Source of the DNA: Polytrichum commune
Lineage: Eukaryota; Streptophyta; Polytrichopsida; Polytrichales; Polytrichaceae
Assembly: GCA_950295325.1 (NCBI GenBank)
Contig: OX485806.1
Span: 58,151,169 to 58,215,168 of the forward strand
Direction: 5' to 3'
DNA length: 64,000 bases
Position numbers and translations under genes: made by a program
Notes under the pieces: generated by a model
Told to the model about the DNA's origin: nothing
The model's database searches: none
What the model saw: only the letters and a program-made list of their open reading frames with translations
Part shown: positions 36,908-47,476 of the stretch, piece after piece
How the letters are laid out: the number at the start of each line of letters is the position of its first letter
How positions within the stretch are numbered: position 1 is the first letter of the stretch

Positions 36908-37660
36908 ATCCGTCACCGCACACCTGAGAAGAAGAGGTGCGGGTGAATATCCAGGCTTTACTTGGAAGCTAAGCTGTAATGGCTCCCGGGTATAACTAGT
37001 GGTCCGCTCCACGTGGCCAATAGATGTGACGATGGTAAATGGGCATGGAGCCAAGTCGTAGGCTGTCAACCGCAATGCCTGCGCCAATTTTTTGCCGATC
37101 ATAACAGGTTGTGTTCCCGAATCCATCATCACACACTATGGAGCAACTCGAATAGGGTTGCCACCAGCCCGACTGACCATGAAAATGCTAGAATCATTCA
37201 CCATCCGTACAACGCCAGGTCGAATGCCTCGACGCTCACGAGCAGGTCGAGCAGCGACATCTGAAAGATAAGCAATGCTTGCAGAGGCTGGTGAATCATG
37301 AGATGAGGTTGGCAGTTGGCCATCTAAGTTGTGTGCGTCAAAAGATGCAATGGCCTCCGCCGCAAGCCTCGCTTGTAGTTTGGCGGCTTCCGTAGGATCC
37401 TCCGTGGTAGGAATGTCCGCGGTGGCTTGAGCCACAATCAAAGAAGACGGGGATGCCTTTCCCTCCAGAATCCTACCTCCTAGGTGAAAAACCTTAGCGG
37501 GTTGGACATCCCATGACGACCACTCCATTGCTGTGAACAAAGGGGTGTGCAACACTTTGGATGCCAAAGTGTGCACCACGTCGGTCTCCGGATTTGAAGC
37601 CTCCAAGCTCGAATTACGACCACTAATAGATTGGACAGCATCAGCCAATCCAAAAGACAA
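36908..37660 (-). pseudogene. Aspartic protease region of the methyltransferase retroelement, copy 1
   Basis: Retropepsin-like: VMMDSGTQPVMIGKKL carries the catalytic D-S-G, followed by PFTIVTSIGHVE, REPLQLSFQV and LLLRCAVTDATN. Across the MITE the protein continues into YDILVGQQ. Upstream, 37136-37660 is a linker frame between gag and protease. A TAG lies three codons before the VMMDSG segment in this copy and at the same place in copy 2. The protease would cut the polyprotein that includes the methyltransferase. Confidence 0.85.
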
Positions 37661-37672
37661 TGGAGGACGTGC

Positions 37673-39084
37673 CTAGCCAATCTGATCCGCAGGACCATTG
37701 TTCCGAGCGCGTAAGTTGTCCACAGACTCCCTTGTGGTCGAAGGCATGGCTTGTGACACGGTTTGAGCACGTGCCACCGTTGCGGAACTCACCACATGTC
37801 TAGAAGCTCCGAACATATAATAATCTGGAGTGGAAGAACTAGCCTTAGTTCCGGAGGTAGACGGTGAGTCCAAAATTTGGCTGGATGACGCCAAAGTTTT
37901 GAACCTCTCCTCCAAGACACCAATCTTTGCCTCCAATGTCTTTTCCCGTTCGGAAGGACGTTTCTCTGGATGGAGAGCGAAGCAGTTCTCCACCGCATGA
38001 TTGTTCCGCCCACAATGGGAACACTTCAACTGTTTGGGTAACTAATTACCCGCCCCCTTCGCCGAGCCCTTAGCAGGAACAAATGGTTTCAGCTTTGGAG
38101 TAGCGACGGTCTGGGCTTGCTTTTGCTTCGAAGTACAATCCTTCTTAGTATGGCCCGCCTGCCCACAAGACCAACAATACAAGGTCTTGTCCACCTCTGC
38201 CTCTGCCAACCCCGCAGCTGCAACCAGAACCTTCCGGGATTTGCTAGAATCCACTAGCATAGACACCAAGTCAGTGGCATCGTGGTGACACAAGTTACGA
38301 TCACACTGCTCAACAATGGCGAAAGCTTCCGCAAGTGTCGCTCGGCCACCATGATCCATGATGATCCTGGACAGCGCCAAGTCAAGAGGCGTTTGTTAAT
38401 CTTTGACAAAAACACCTTCACCAATTGACTTTCCGCGAACACACCTCCAAATTCTCTGACAAACCTCATGTACATGGTACGAGGTGTGTCATCTTTCTCC
38501 CGTCGAAAGTTTTGGATATGCTGCATTTGATCACGGCGGAAGCCTCCATATTCCTCCAAATGGAGTTGGAATTCCTATAGAGGATCAAAATCCGGCAGAG
38601 CTCCTAAAGACGCTAATGCCGCCTGGGTGGCCTGGGCACAACGTGACAGTGGAATAATGAGATTCGAAGTACTCGCCGCGGCGGGAGGAGGACCCGCAGC
38701 CCTCGGCTCACCAGAAGGAGCTCCCTCCACATCCACCACATAACCTCCCTTCGGTACCTCTGACTTAACCTCAAGAACGGCCATCAAATTGGAAGTTGTG
38801 CCTTCTTTCAATGCGGACACCAACTCAACCCGAGTCTTCCAGTACCGCTCCACTTGGCGTAGCTCCATCCAATGAGCATCCGTCCATTGCTCATAGGTCT
38901 GGAGAGCTTTGTGCTCCAAATCCTATGGCTGAAGCTCGAACGCATACCAATCGTTGAAGTCGGTATTGCATTGACGCTTCTCCCTCATCCATGTTCTGAA
39001 CCAAATTTTCCAATCTTGCAGGGAAATAGTTCCCGCTTGACCAAAAAATCGGTCCCGGATGCCGCCTTGCGTCTCCTCCTTCAT
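37673..39084 (-). pseudogene. Gag of the methyltransferase retroelement, copy 1
   Basis: The start is taken at the ATG at 39084-39082 (reading MKEETQGGIRDRFFGQAGT). The capsid-like part includes WKIWFRTWMRE, HIQNFRREKDDTPRTMYMRF and VKVFLSKINKRLL. Two CCHC zinc knuckles of form CX2CX4HX4C follow: CWSCGQAGHTKKDC (about 38160) and CSHCGRNNHAVENC (about 38015). Interrupting TAG codons are at 38923-38925 and 38575-38577, another lies between the two knuckles, and there is a frameshift near 38390. Gag packages the element RNA; the paired knuckles bind RNA. A short coiled-coil-like stretch (SEREKTLEAKIGVLEERFKT) comes after the second knuckle. Confidence 0.85.
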
Positions 39085-39132
39085 CTCGTCAAAGGATCCC
39101 ACCCAAAGGACGTGAGACCGAGTGGCAGTCCG

Positions 39133-39156
39133 GTTTAGGATTTAGGGTTTAGGGTT
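39133..39156 (+). repeat. Telomere-like TTTAGGG units
   Basis: GGTTTAGGATTTAGGGTTTAGGGTT-type sequence, about three TTTAGGG-like units, in the 5' untranslated region upstream of gag. Short runs like this are common near plant 5' ends and do not indicate a telomere. Confidence 0.7.
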
Positions 39157-39253
39157 ACCCGTGAAAAGCCTCGTCGGGTGCTACCACGGGTTCACTGTCC
39201 AAAAGGTGCGAAGATCGACCTTGCGATGATGCCGAAGACGGAAATCGATAATG

Positions 39254-39273
39254 TTGGCTCTGAGTTGTAACCA
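39254..39273 (-). promoter_or_regulatory. Candidate primer-binding site (initiator tRNA-Met-like)
   Basis: The minus strand reads TGGTTACAACTCAGAGCC. The usual plant primer site for initiator tRNA-Met is TGGTATCAGAGCC; the last 8 bases TCAGAGCC and the leading TGGT match, with extra bases between. The position between the LTR-like region and gag is right. Weak but plausible. Confidence 0.4.
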
Positions 39274-40620
39274 TAAACCCGCAATGGATTTGGTCACTGG
39301 AGCCAAACAAACTAAACTAATGTGGTATTAGGGTAAAGACAACCTGCACCTGCAACCACCACCAAATCTTATGGTCTGCTGGTCATCAATCCAACCTCAC
39401 CATAAGGAAATACAAGCACCGTCCACTTGGTGCACACACAAGGGTTTCGACGGTCATTACTCCGACCTCACCCCCACGATACCCTATCACAAATTACGAC
39501 AACACAAAATGGGGCAATGTTAGAAGACTCCAACACAATAACCCGCCACGGGGGAAGGTACCACAACAAAATACAAGGAACAATGCAATAATAGTTTTGG
39601 ATCCTCTTCCCCAAAACAACACTTAAACAAAAATTAAAAGCGACCGCAACCAACTTGCACCCGCCTGCAGTTGGTGGTCACAAATCAAAGGCCTTGTGCT
39701 TAGGAAAAAAAATTTGCATAAGCACATCTCTCATCTCCCCACTACTACCTAAAAATCCCTCCATACAAAAATGTCGAGAATATGTGTTGACAAATACAAT
39801 TTGACCCTAATAATAATTTATTTGGGGCCGAACAGAAATCCCACATGCCATCCAGTCTCCAATGACACCCCACTTGGAAATTTTGTACAACACAACCCCC
39901 AAAAGAAATCCCAAGTATAATTTTCTCAATCCCTAAGATTTAATTTCTTACAGACAAAAGGAATCGTAGAAGTGGAAATGAAACATAAATTATTTAATTT
40001 AGGGGAACCCAAATATGTAACTAAAATAAATATTTAAAATAAAATAAAATAAGAACGAAGACAATTTAATATGTATCCGGTTGGACGTGCAAGTACTCGA
40101 AGCTCAACCGACTACGCTCACAAATCTCCCCCATTACTGCCCCGCGTTCGGTACGCAACTGCAGCTGACTCTCCCTCTGCTGGCAGGCAAGCAAACGCCG
40201 CCACCGCAGGAAGCCGCAGGCAGGCTCACCTGCAAACCAGCTGCTGGGCAGAGCAGGCAGCGGAGGGAGGCACGCCGCCTCCCTCTTCTACACTTAAAAT
40301 TTTTATTTTATTTTTTTGAGAAAAATTTGATCCATTTGAAGATCACAAATGCTTGTACACTTCCCACTTCACAAATTCATGTTTGTGAGCAACCAAATGG
40401 TACAAAATTCCGTGGGAAATTCAACAATTTCTCTCCACAATTCAAAATGATGTGCACACATCACAAGCACACATTTTTCCTCCTTGTTTCTCCGCGAATC
40501 CGCAATGTTTGTTTTTCTTCATTCCAAAATCTCGCAACCACTTGTCCTCACACTCTTTCTCGAGTGTTGGAGCTCAAGATTTGAAGAAAAGAGAAGGAAT
40601 CATGCACATTCTTGCCAAGT

Positions 40621-40955
40621 GAGAAGGAAGAGAGTAGAACACTCATAATAGCTCTAAATCTCTCTTCAAATGCATACAATTAATCAAGCTATCTCTCACT
40701 CCACCATGGGAGAATCCAAGAATGCAAGAAAGGGGAGAAGAACTCAAGATTTATTGCAAAAACATGCAATCTACACCTCACACAAGCTCTCTCCACACAA
40801 TCACTCATAATACTTGACTTGGCAAGAATGCCAAGCCAAGGAGGAGGCTCCTCACTTAGGAGCCTCACTTTCCAAAACTAAGGTTCATCCATCCAACTCT
40901 AAATGGATGAAGTCCAACGGATAAGGTGCGGCCGCCGACGCCGCATACCGCGACA
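40621..40955. repeat. Terminal block B, right copy
   Basis: Same orientation and about 90% similar by eye to 23160-23481, starting GAGAAGGAAGAGAGT and ending CCGCATACCGCGACA. It forms the right edge of the 17.9 kb insertion and is followed by CACC and the resumed R-G LTR. Confidence 0.85.
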
Positions 40956-41299
40956 CACCTGACGCCGAACAACAGAACCTCCATGAGCATTGGCCCACCA
41001 TGGGGGCATAGTTGCCTAGTATGGTTCGGGTTGTTGTAGTGTTTTTATCGCAACATGATGATCAACTTAAGATTGGACTTCCATGAATGGAAGTCGAGAT
41101 CTTATCATTGGTTACCGATAAAAGAGTGAATCCTGAATACAAGTGTAGAAGGGTTGGTCTCCCTCCTATGAACTAAGAGGTCTGCTGTATGGAGAACTAA
41201 TCATTAGCATGGCGGAATGCAAAGGCTTAGCACTCGTGAGCCTTGTTAGAATTGAAAAATGACCAAGTTAGTGAAGGGGCGCTAGCAAGGGTTGTGACA
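40956..41299 (+). mobile_element. Right part of solo LTR R-G
   Basis: Resumes the R LTR at 'cctgacgccgaac' and ends GGTTGTGACA at 41299. It is followed by TTCAT, identical to the five bases before the left part at 22421-22425. This confirms that everything between is nested. Confidence 0.9.
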
Positions 41300-41304
41300 T
41301 TCAT

Positions 41305-42009
41305 TGTCCCTAGGAGGATTGGCTTTTCTATGGTCTGAATCCTCTTAGTTTGATTGTGGTGCGGTTGGCATCTCAAAGTTGGAAAATGCTAACCTACACT
41401 TCCACAATTGTCGAACATACTTTGCCTCATCCATCCTAATTGAATCAAAGTGGTATTGTAAAATTTTAATATAACTATCTTTGATATCTTTAACGTTCTT
41501 CGTCTTTGTTGCACTCATCTCTAGAAACAAATCATATACTAGCAAACTCATGTAATTCTAAACAATGATATTAATTTTTCCTAGCCTATTTTGTGCAAGG
41601 ATTTTGTACTATAATTTTATTTTATTTCATTAATCCTCAACCTTAGATTCTCAATTCCTGGTTGTAATTTGACCACTATTGATCAATTTGCTAGTGTTGT
41701 CTCCAACTCTAACATTATCTTTTCGTACCTATTTTGAAGCTCGTCAAATCTTTATAGTTGCTTAGCCATCTTTCCATTCCTTGCTGTTATGTTCAAAACT
41801 TGTTGTTAATTCCAGTACGTCATTTCCACATTCTTGACCTAAATTTTGCAAGCTGTTGCTTGAACTATTTTTTGCCTCTTTCTAGTCATCATGTTTCATA
41901 ATTATTTTTTAATTAGCCCTTTACAATCTTTTGGCATCTTCCTATAAATTAGCCACATGCCGTTTGTACGGTTTTCTTTCCCCCTCTCCACATTCAAGTT
42001 TCTGCAAGA
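41305..42009. other. AT-rich spacer
   Basis: No recognisable coding or repeat content. It separates R-G from the truncated left end of the second methyltransferase retroelement. Confidence 0.5.
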
Positions 42010-43740
42010 AAAAAAAATCCATGATTACAAATCTCCAATGGTGTTTTCAATTTTCAAACCAAGGCATGCAATCATGCAAGACGTTTTATCTAGAATTCCC
42101 AAGTAAGCATGTTTTACAATTTTTTGCATGCAACATGGAATGTGTCCAGCGTATGCCAAAATGGCCAAGTTCCTCATGCACTTGCCGCACCAAGGAGGCC
42201 CGCTGATCCGGTCTAGGAATAATGCGCCTTGACCCGTCCAACCACAATCAAAATAACAAATTGTTTTCCAACGGAACCTTGTAATTTGATGTCCAATCCT
42301 ATCATTTTCCATCGCCAAGATAGACAACGTAAAGGTCCCTAGCTGAAGCTTACGCAATACAGGATGATCCTCTAATATATCCGCAATATCTTGAGGTCGA
42401 TCAATCTCATCCTCCGAGCATTGTATCAGAACCTCAGCAGCAGTGCTAGAAAACAAAGTGAGGTAAGCAGTTGCGTCTCGATTATAATCCCCATGCCACT
42501 TGGCTTCGATCAAATCCTCATCCGAAGGACTTGAATTGCGTGAGGGTAAATTTTCATCCAAGTTGGTAATCCCAACACGGTGTATCACCTCAAAGTTGTA
42601 CTCTTGGAGCAATAAAGCCCACAAGGTGAATTTGCCAGTAAGCTTATCCAACTCCATTAGCCACCATAAAGGTTGATGGTCAATCACTAAAATAAAGAGT
42701 TGATCATAGAAATATGGCCAGAAATGGGCAATAGTCCACACTGTCACCAACACTTCTCCCACGTAGGATGAATAATTGGCTCCCGCAGTGTTATTGCTTC
42801 GCAAAGCATAAGCAAGAACATACTCCCGGCTAGGTTCATTATTCTGAGTGAGAACTGATCCGAGAGCCAATGAACTCTTGTGCGTATGCAACGGAAGGGT
42901 TTGGAAACATCCAAATGTTGAAGCATTAGAGCCGCACCTAGTCTCTGCTTCAATGTCTCGAATGCGTACTCTTGCTCATGAAAATGGTGAAAGGCTTGGC
43001 GATCAAGCTAAGGTTCTTGACAAATTGACAATAGTAATTCGCCAAACCCAAGAAAACACAAAGTCTTGGCACATTGATTGGTGTCCGGATCTTCTCCAAG
43101 GTGTCCACCTTAGTTTGTTTTACCCTAAGACCTTCTCGGATAATCATATGACCCAGAGATGCTAGTTAATCATAGAAAAACTTGTACTTACCATGGTGTA
43201 AGCGCAATCCATACTACCACAACCATTCAAAAAGGGTTTACAGATGCCTCACATGCTCTTGTGGTGTCTTACTGAAGATGATTACGTCATCAATGTAAAA
43301 CCAAGCAAAAGGCAAGCCAAAGACGACCTTGTCCATCAATTTCTAAAACTCCATAGGTGCATTCTTGAGGCCAAATAGAAGAAATTTCCAATGGTACAAC
43401 TGATCATTCCCATCTTGATCAACTTCCCAAGATGCGGTTTTCACTCGATCTCCCACAAGTAATGAGAGTTGGTGATAGCCGGATCTCATGTCCAAGGTGC
43501 TAAAGACTTGAGAAAATCCAATAGCATCGAATAACTCCTTTGGAATTCGCATGGGATATCGATCCAACTTGGTCTTCTAGTTAACAAGATGGTAATCTTT
43601 GCACATCCGCTTCTCTGTCAAATTGCCAAAGATATCCTTCTTCGATGGCATAACTGTACCATAAGCATACTCCCCGCTAGAGAGTTTGCTCAGCCTTGCT
43701 CCCAAGAGCTCTCGGCAACGAGCTATGATACCAATCCTCT
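42010..43740 (-). pseudogene. RT, RNase H and integrase zinc-domain remnant, retroelement copy 2
   Basis: RT pieces: DRYPMRIPKELFDAIGFSQV, FSTLDMRSGYHQLSL, LFGLKNAPMEF and the thumb LCVFLGLANYYCQFV. RNase H starts at KSSLALGSVLTQNNEPSREY and continues YSSYVGEVLVTVWTIAHFW and LFILVIDHQPLWWLME. The latter is the part lost from copy 1. Beyond it NLAILAYAGHI probably marks the HHCC zinc domain of integrase. The text stops near 42010, so catalytic integrase and PHD finger are absent. Several frameshifts; the YxDD area is disrupted. Confidence 0.88.
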
Positions 43741-44099
43741 CGGAAACACTGAGCTTATAAGGTCTCTAAAAAATAAAATGGTCTTCCTCCAACTGAATGT
43801 AAATGGGTTTTCCTTTATAGCCTTGAAGATCCTGAAGGCTAAAAGCAATACACCTACGGTACAAACAAATGAACACTCGTACCTTCGTGCCTTAGCACAA
43901 CTGTGATGAGGGCCTAATCCCAATGGCCAATCATCAAACTCTTTGGTTTTTTTCTCCACTAAAAGGGGACCACCCGATGTTGACACACACTAACAACTAT
44001 TGAAAAGAGCGGGCATTAACCATGCCTCCAATGTCAATGCCAGCAATAGAGTTTGGCCTCTTTTCATCACCACCAATATCTAATGATGAAGCCACCGCC

Positions 44100-45890
44100 G
44101 GAGGCGGAGAAGCCAAAGCAATATAAATTCACTGAGCTTGAAGTTCTTCCATCATGTATTACTCGAATTGAGAGAATTTTTTGGCTTCTACAACCATGAC
44201 CTCAATTCTCTCCTCCATGGATGTGAACCGTTGTGTCCCCTAACCAGAGTCATATACCCCAGAAAAAACAATTGGTCATCACGATGTCCTTGCGGAGCAA
44301 GGCATAAACCAACAGTCCACACCATGGTGTTAAGATCCATGGTTTGGCCCAATACAAAGTGTTGTTGGCCCTCAAAATGGCCAGGAATTGTTGTGGTGTT
44401 TGTGCAAAATTCCATGGCACGCTCCCATTCGTCAGCCAATGGCTCGGTATGGATTTTGGTGTAATTGTCCCACACCATGTCATCGAGGAATGCAAATTAT
44501 TGTGGAAAAGTCATAAAGGTGGGCAAGGCCCTCCATGGTGCCCCCACTGAGGTCGGTGGGAATAAAAACTAAGGCCCGCGGCATCCAAAAAAATGGGATC
44601 ATCAAGGTGTTGACAAGCATAATGCATTCCTTCCAACACCTTGTCCCAAGAGTCCCCCAACAGAGGTACATTCTTGAATATGTAGGAAAAAGTTGGTGGG
44701 CAAACCACCACTGCATGAGCCGGATGAGATCCCAGAAAAAAACTAGACCTAGGATCCTCCAACCCAAACAAAACATAAACCAACAGTCCATACCATGATG
44801 TGAAGATTCATGGCTTGGCCCAATACAAAGCATAGTTGGCCCTTAGAAAAGCCATAATCTATTTTAGTACTAGTGCGGAATCCTATAGCACGCTCTTGTT
44901 CGTCAACCAATGATTCGGTTTGGGTTTTGGTGTAAGCATCCCACACCATACGAAACCTTCGATCGCGAGCCACCAAGGCCAGCAACATTCACAAGAATAG
45001 AATCACCAAGGTGTTCACAAACATAATTTTTGCCTTCCAACAGAGGTGCATTCTTGAATATGTACCCTCAAGGGTAAGGTTAATGGGCAAACCACTAGTG
45101 CATGAGCCGAATGAGGTCCCAGAATTGTCTAAACCTGGGTTCATCTAAGCCTCGGCCTACTCCAACACGTGAGTGGCCCTGGCATGGCCATCCCGCAATC
45201 ACCAGATCCTCCACATGACCCAATTGTCGTAAGTTTTCCTCACTCATATGGGTAACATCATGAGGGAGATGTGCAAAACACCCATGAATGGCAATTGGAG
45301 ATAATTGCTAAGGGTAACAGACCATCATTTGGTGGAAATGATGATGAGCCACATGGGTGGACATCTGAATGTCCACACATAGACAAATTGTCAAACCATG
45401 AGGCCAGCTTCCAACATAACCGCCAATCTTATCCCAATGCCCCAAAAAATTCTACAAAAAGGATCTTTTCAACTGGCAGACGCCACAAAATGGGATGTAC
45501 AAACGCCGTTGAAGTATTTGGTATAAGTGGTGTTGTAGAACCAAGAGAGAGGACAATGCCCTCACACCTCCAAAATAACTCGGCGGAATCGTGCCAGGGA
45601 GGAAGAGGATCCTTAGGATGGCACACCAATGCACCCGTTGGTATTATCTCTTGTTGAACCTCAACACTTCCTATGAATGCCAATGACTGTTCTTGTGGAT
45701 CCTTAGGGCAATGTACCGACGTACAATAGCACTACATCCAAAAACCATGGATATTGAGGCTATGGTCGCGGCCGTCGCAAATGCCACAGGGATACGTTCC
45801 ATGCGGCCATCCCCAGCCGACCAACTTGGTCGGATCCAAGCTTTCTCAATCTAGTTGTCCAAACCAAAACCGAAAGGATAGAGTGTTTGC
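44100..45890 (-). pseudogene. DNMT3/DRM-like cytosine methyltransferase domain, retroelement copy 2, with partial internal duplication
   Basis: Motif I-like ILFVEFFGALG is in the frame 45429-45683. Motif IV GWPCQGHSR is readable on the minus strand at about 45170-45200, with the catalytic Pro-Cys kept. Motif VI is YIFKNVPLLGDSWDKV (Lys in place of Glu). Motif VIII is near SHRPQW. The IX/X-type segment occurs twice: VLGQAMNLHIMVW (44749-44988) and VLGQTMDLNTMVW (44188-44478). The segment around IRLMQWWFAH is also doubled (44480-44833 and about 45000-45160). About 500 bp of the 3' half has therefore been tandemly duplicated and then decayed. It lies between protease and RT as in copy 1. Confidence 0.82.
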
Positions 45891-45893
45891 TGA

Positions 45894-46519
45894 CTAACAC
45901 ATGAGAAAAAAAGGTGCGGGTGGATCTATAAATTTCATTCGGAAGCTAATTTGTAATGGCTCCCGAGTATAACAAATATCCCATTCCACGTGGCCAATAG
46001 ATGTGACGATGGTAAATGGACAAAGAGCCAAATCATCGACCATCAACAAAAATTCATGGCCAAATCTTTTGCCGATCATAACTGGTTGTGCCCCTGAATC
46101 CTTCATCACATACTAGGTTGCTCCCAGTCCGACTGATTACTAAAATGCTGATATCATTCACCATACGCACGACTTCGAGTCGAATACATCGGCATTTGCA
46201 AGCTGGTCTAGCAACTACATAAAATAGATAAGTTGTTTCCGTGGATTTTGGTGAGTTACGACATGTGGTCGGCCCCCCGTCATCTGAGGTGAATACGTTA
46301 AAACACGCAATGGACTTTGCTGCAAGCCTTGTTTGCCGTTTGGCCGTCTCCTTAGGATCCTTAGTGGTAGGGAAGACAACGGTTGTTTGAGCCACAGTCA
46401 ATGAAGACAAGGATGCCTTTTCTTTCAAAATCCTACTTGCTAGGTGGAAAAATTTAGTCAATTGGATGTTGGGTGATGACCACTTTATTGTTGTGAACAA
46501 AGGTATATGCAACCTTGGA
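45894..46519 (-). pseudogene. Aspartic protease region, retroelement copy 2
   Basis: MKDSGAQPVMIGKRF with the catalytic D-S-G, then PFTIVTSIGHVEWDICY and REPLQISFRM, closely parallel to copy 1. The upstream linker frame runs to 46512 and is cut by solo LTR R-H. No MITE is present, which dates the MITE insertion in copy 1 after the two copies separated. Confidence 0.85.
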
Positions 46520-47476
46520 TGTCACGCATTTCTCCATGAAAAATACATGAAACACCATGGGTACAAAAGGGACCCCGGAATGACACCTAAGACTTCTGGC
46601 ACCATTGGTGAGAAGACCCTAGTGATCCTAGTGTGGGTGAGGGCCCAGGGCGTTGGGAACACCTCCCACATACATAGACTAGGAATCACGAAGGTAAGGC
46701 CATCATCTATGCATAGCTCATGGTGCTTAGAATGCTTAACGACACCTCAATCAGAGGTGTAACCTAGGAGATATTGCAATTTGAATGGGGCGCTATTCCG
46801 GGACATCGCCCTAGTGCAACAAATGCCTGGGAGTGGCTCCCGAGACTGCCAAAGATTGAACAAACATAACTTCCTTAATAATTTCCTGAATGGGGCAAGT
46901 GAGGAATCCATCGGCATCTATGCAAAACGTAGAGGACGATGGAGTGGTCATATGTGAGCATCAAAGATCATACAAGGATGTTATGGTGTTTTGAATTTGT
47001 TGGGGGCTTCTAGCCCTAGTGCCTAAGGGGGAATGTTTATTTGGCCCCAATTCTGGATACAAAGACAAAAGGTTTTGGACGGTGAGATAGGGGCCCTTCC
47101 AAAAGCCCTAGAGGCTTGTATGGGTGAGGTGGTGTGGCCAAACCCACCGGAGGCCGTACGGCACGGCCTTTATGGGAGGAAATAGTTGCCTAGTATGGTT
47201 AGGATTGTTATAGTGTTGCTTTGGCAACACGATAATCAACATAAGATTAGACGTCCATTGATGGAAGTCCACATCTAAGAGTTGGTTACCAATTAAGGAG
47301 AGAGTCTCGAAAGCAAAATAAAAGGGTTGGTTTCCCTCCTATAAACTATAAGGTCCGCGGTCTGGGGAGCTAACCATTGGCATGGCGGAATGCCAAGGGT
47401 TAGTGTTTGTGACCGTTGCTAGAATTGAAAAAAAAATGACCAAGTTAGTTCTAGGAATCTAGCAATGGTTGCGACA
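46520..47476 (+). mobile_element. Solo LTR of family R (R-H), target duplication TTGGA
   Basis: 957 bp, TGTCACGCATT...GTTGCGACA, flanked by TTGGA on both sides (46515-46519 and 47477-47481). It splits the gag-protease linker of copy 2. More diverged than R-A or R-F, so older. Confidence 0.95.

Larger units (their letters stand above)
23054..40955 (-). mobile_element. 17.9 kb nested insertion: Ty3/gypsy element with cytosine methyltransferase and PHD integrase, copy 1
   Basis: Interrupts R LTR R-G. The 4 bases CACC lie on both sides (23050-23053 and 40956-40959). The left edge begins TGTCG and the right edge ends CGACA, and both edges carry a ~330-bp block B (23160-23481, 40621-40955). Minus-strand order is gag, protease, C5-methyltransferase, RT, RNase H, then a foreign block (24745-32673), then integrase with PHD finger. 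Later insertions inside it are the R-F solo LTR, a hAT-like MITE, R-B and R-C. It is not intact: there are many stops and frameshifts, and part of RNase H plus the first half of integrase is missing. Where its LTRs begin and end remains unresolved because block A (23054-23159 and 23484-23589) is found only at the left edge. Confidence 0.85.
39085..40955 (-). mobile_element. 5' untranslated and LTR-side region of the methyltransferase retroelement, copy 1
   Basis: Non-coding. From right to left in the sense direction: terminal block B (40621-40955), a GC-rich GCAGG-type stretch (40170-40280), a region homologous to 49020-49347 of copy 2 (39340-39670), a primer-site-like sequence (39254-39273) and a telomere-like block before gag. 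Most of it (about 39275-40955) is probably the 5' LTR, but a matching full-length 3' LTR is not present at the left edge. Confidence 0.6.

Noticed and set aside
39133-39156. Interstitial telomere
   Set aside because: Only about three TTTAGGG-like units, inside a retroelement leader. Too short to be a telomere remnant.
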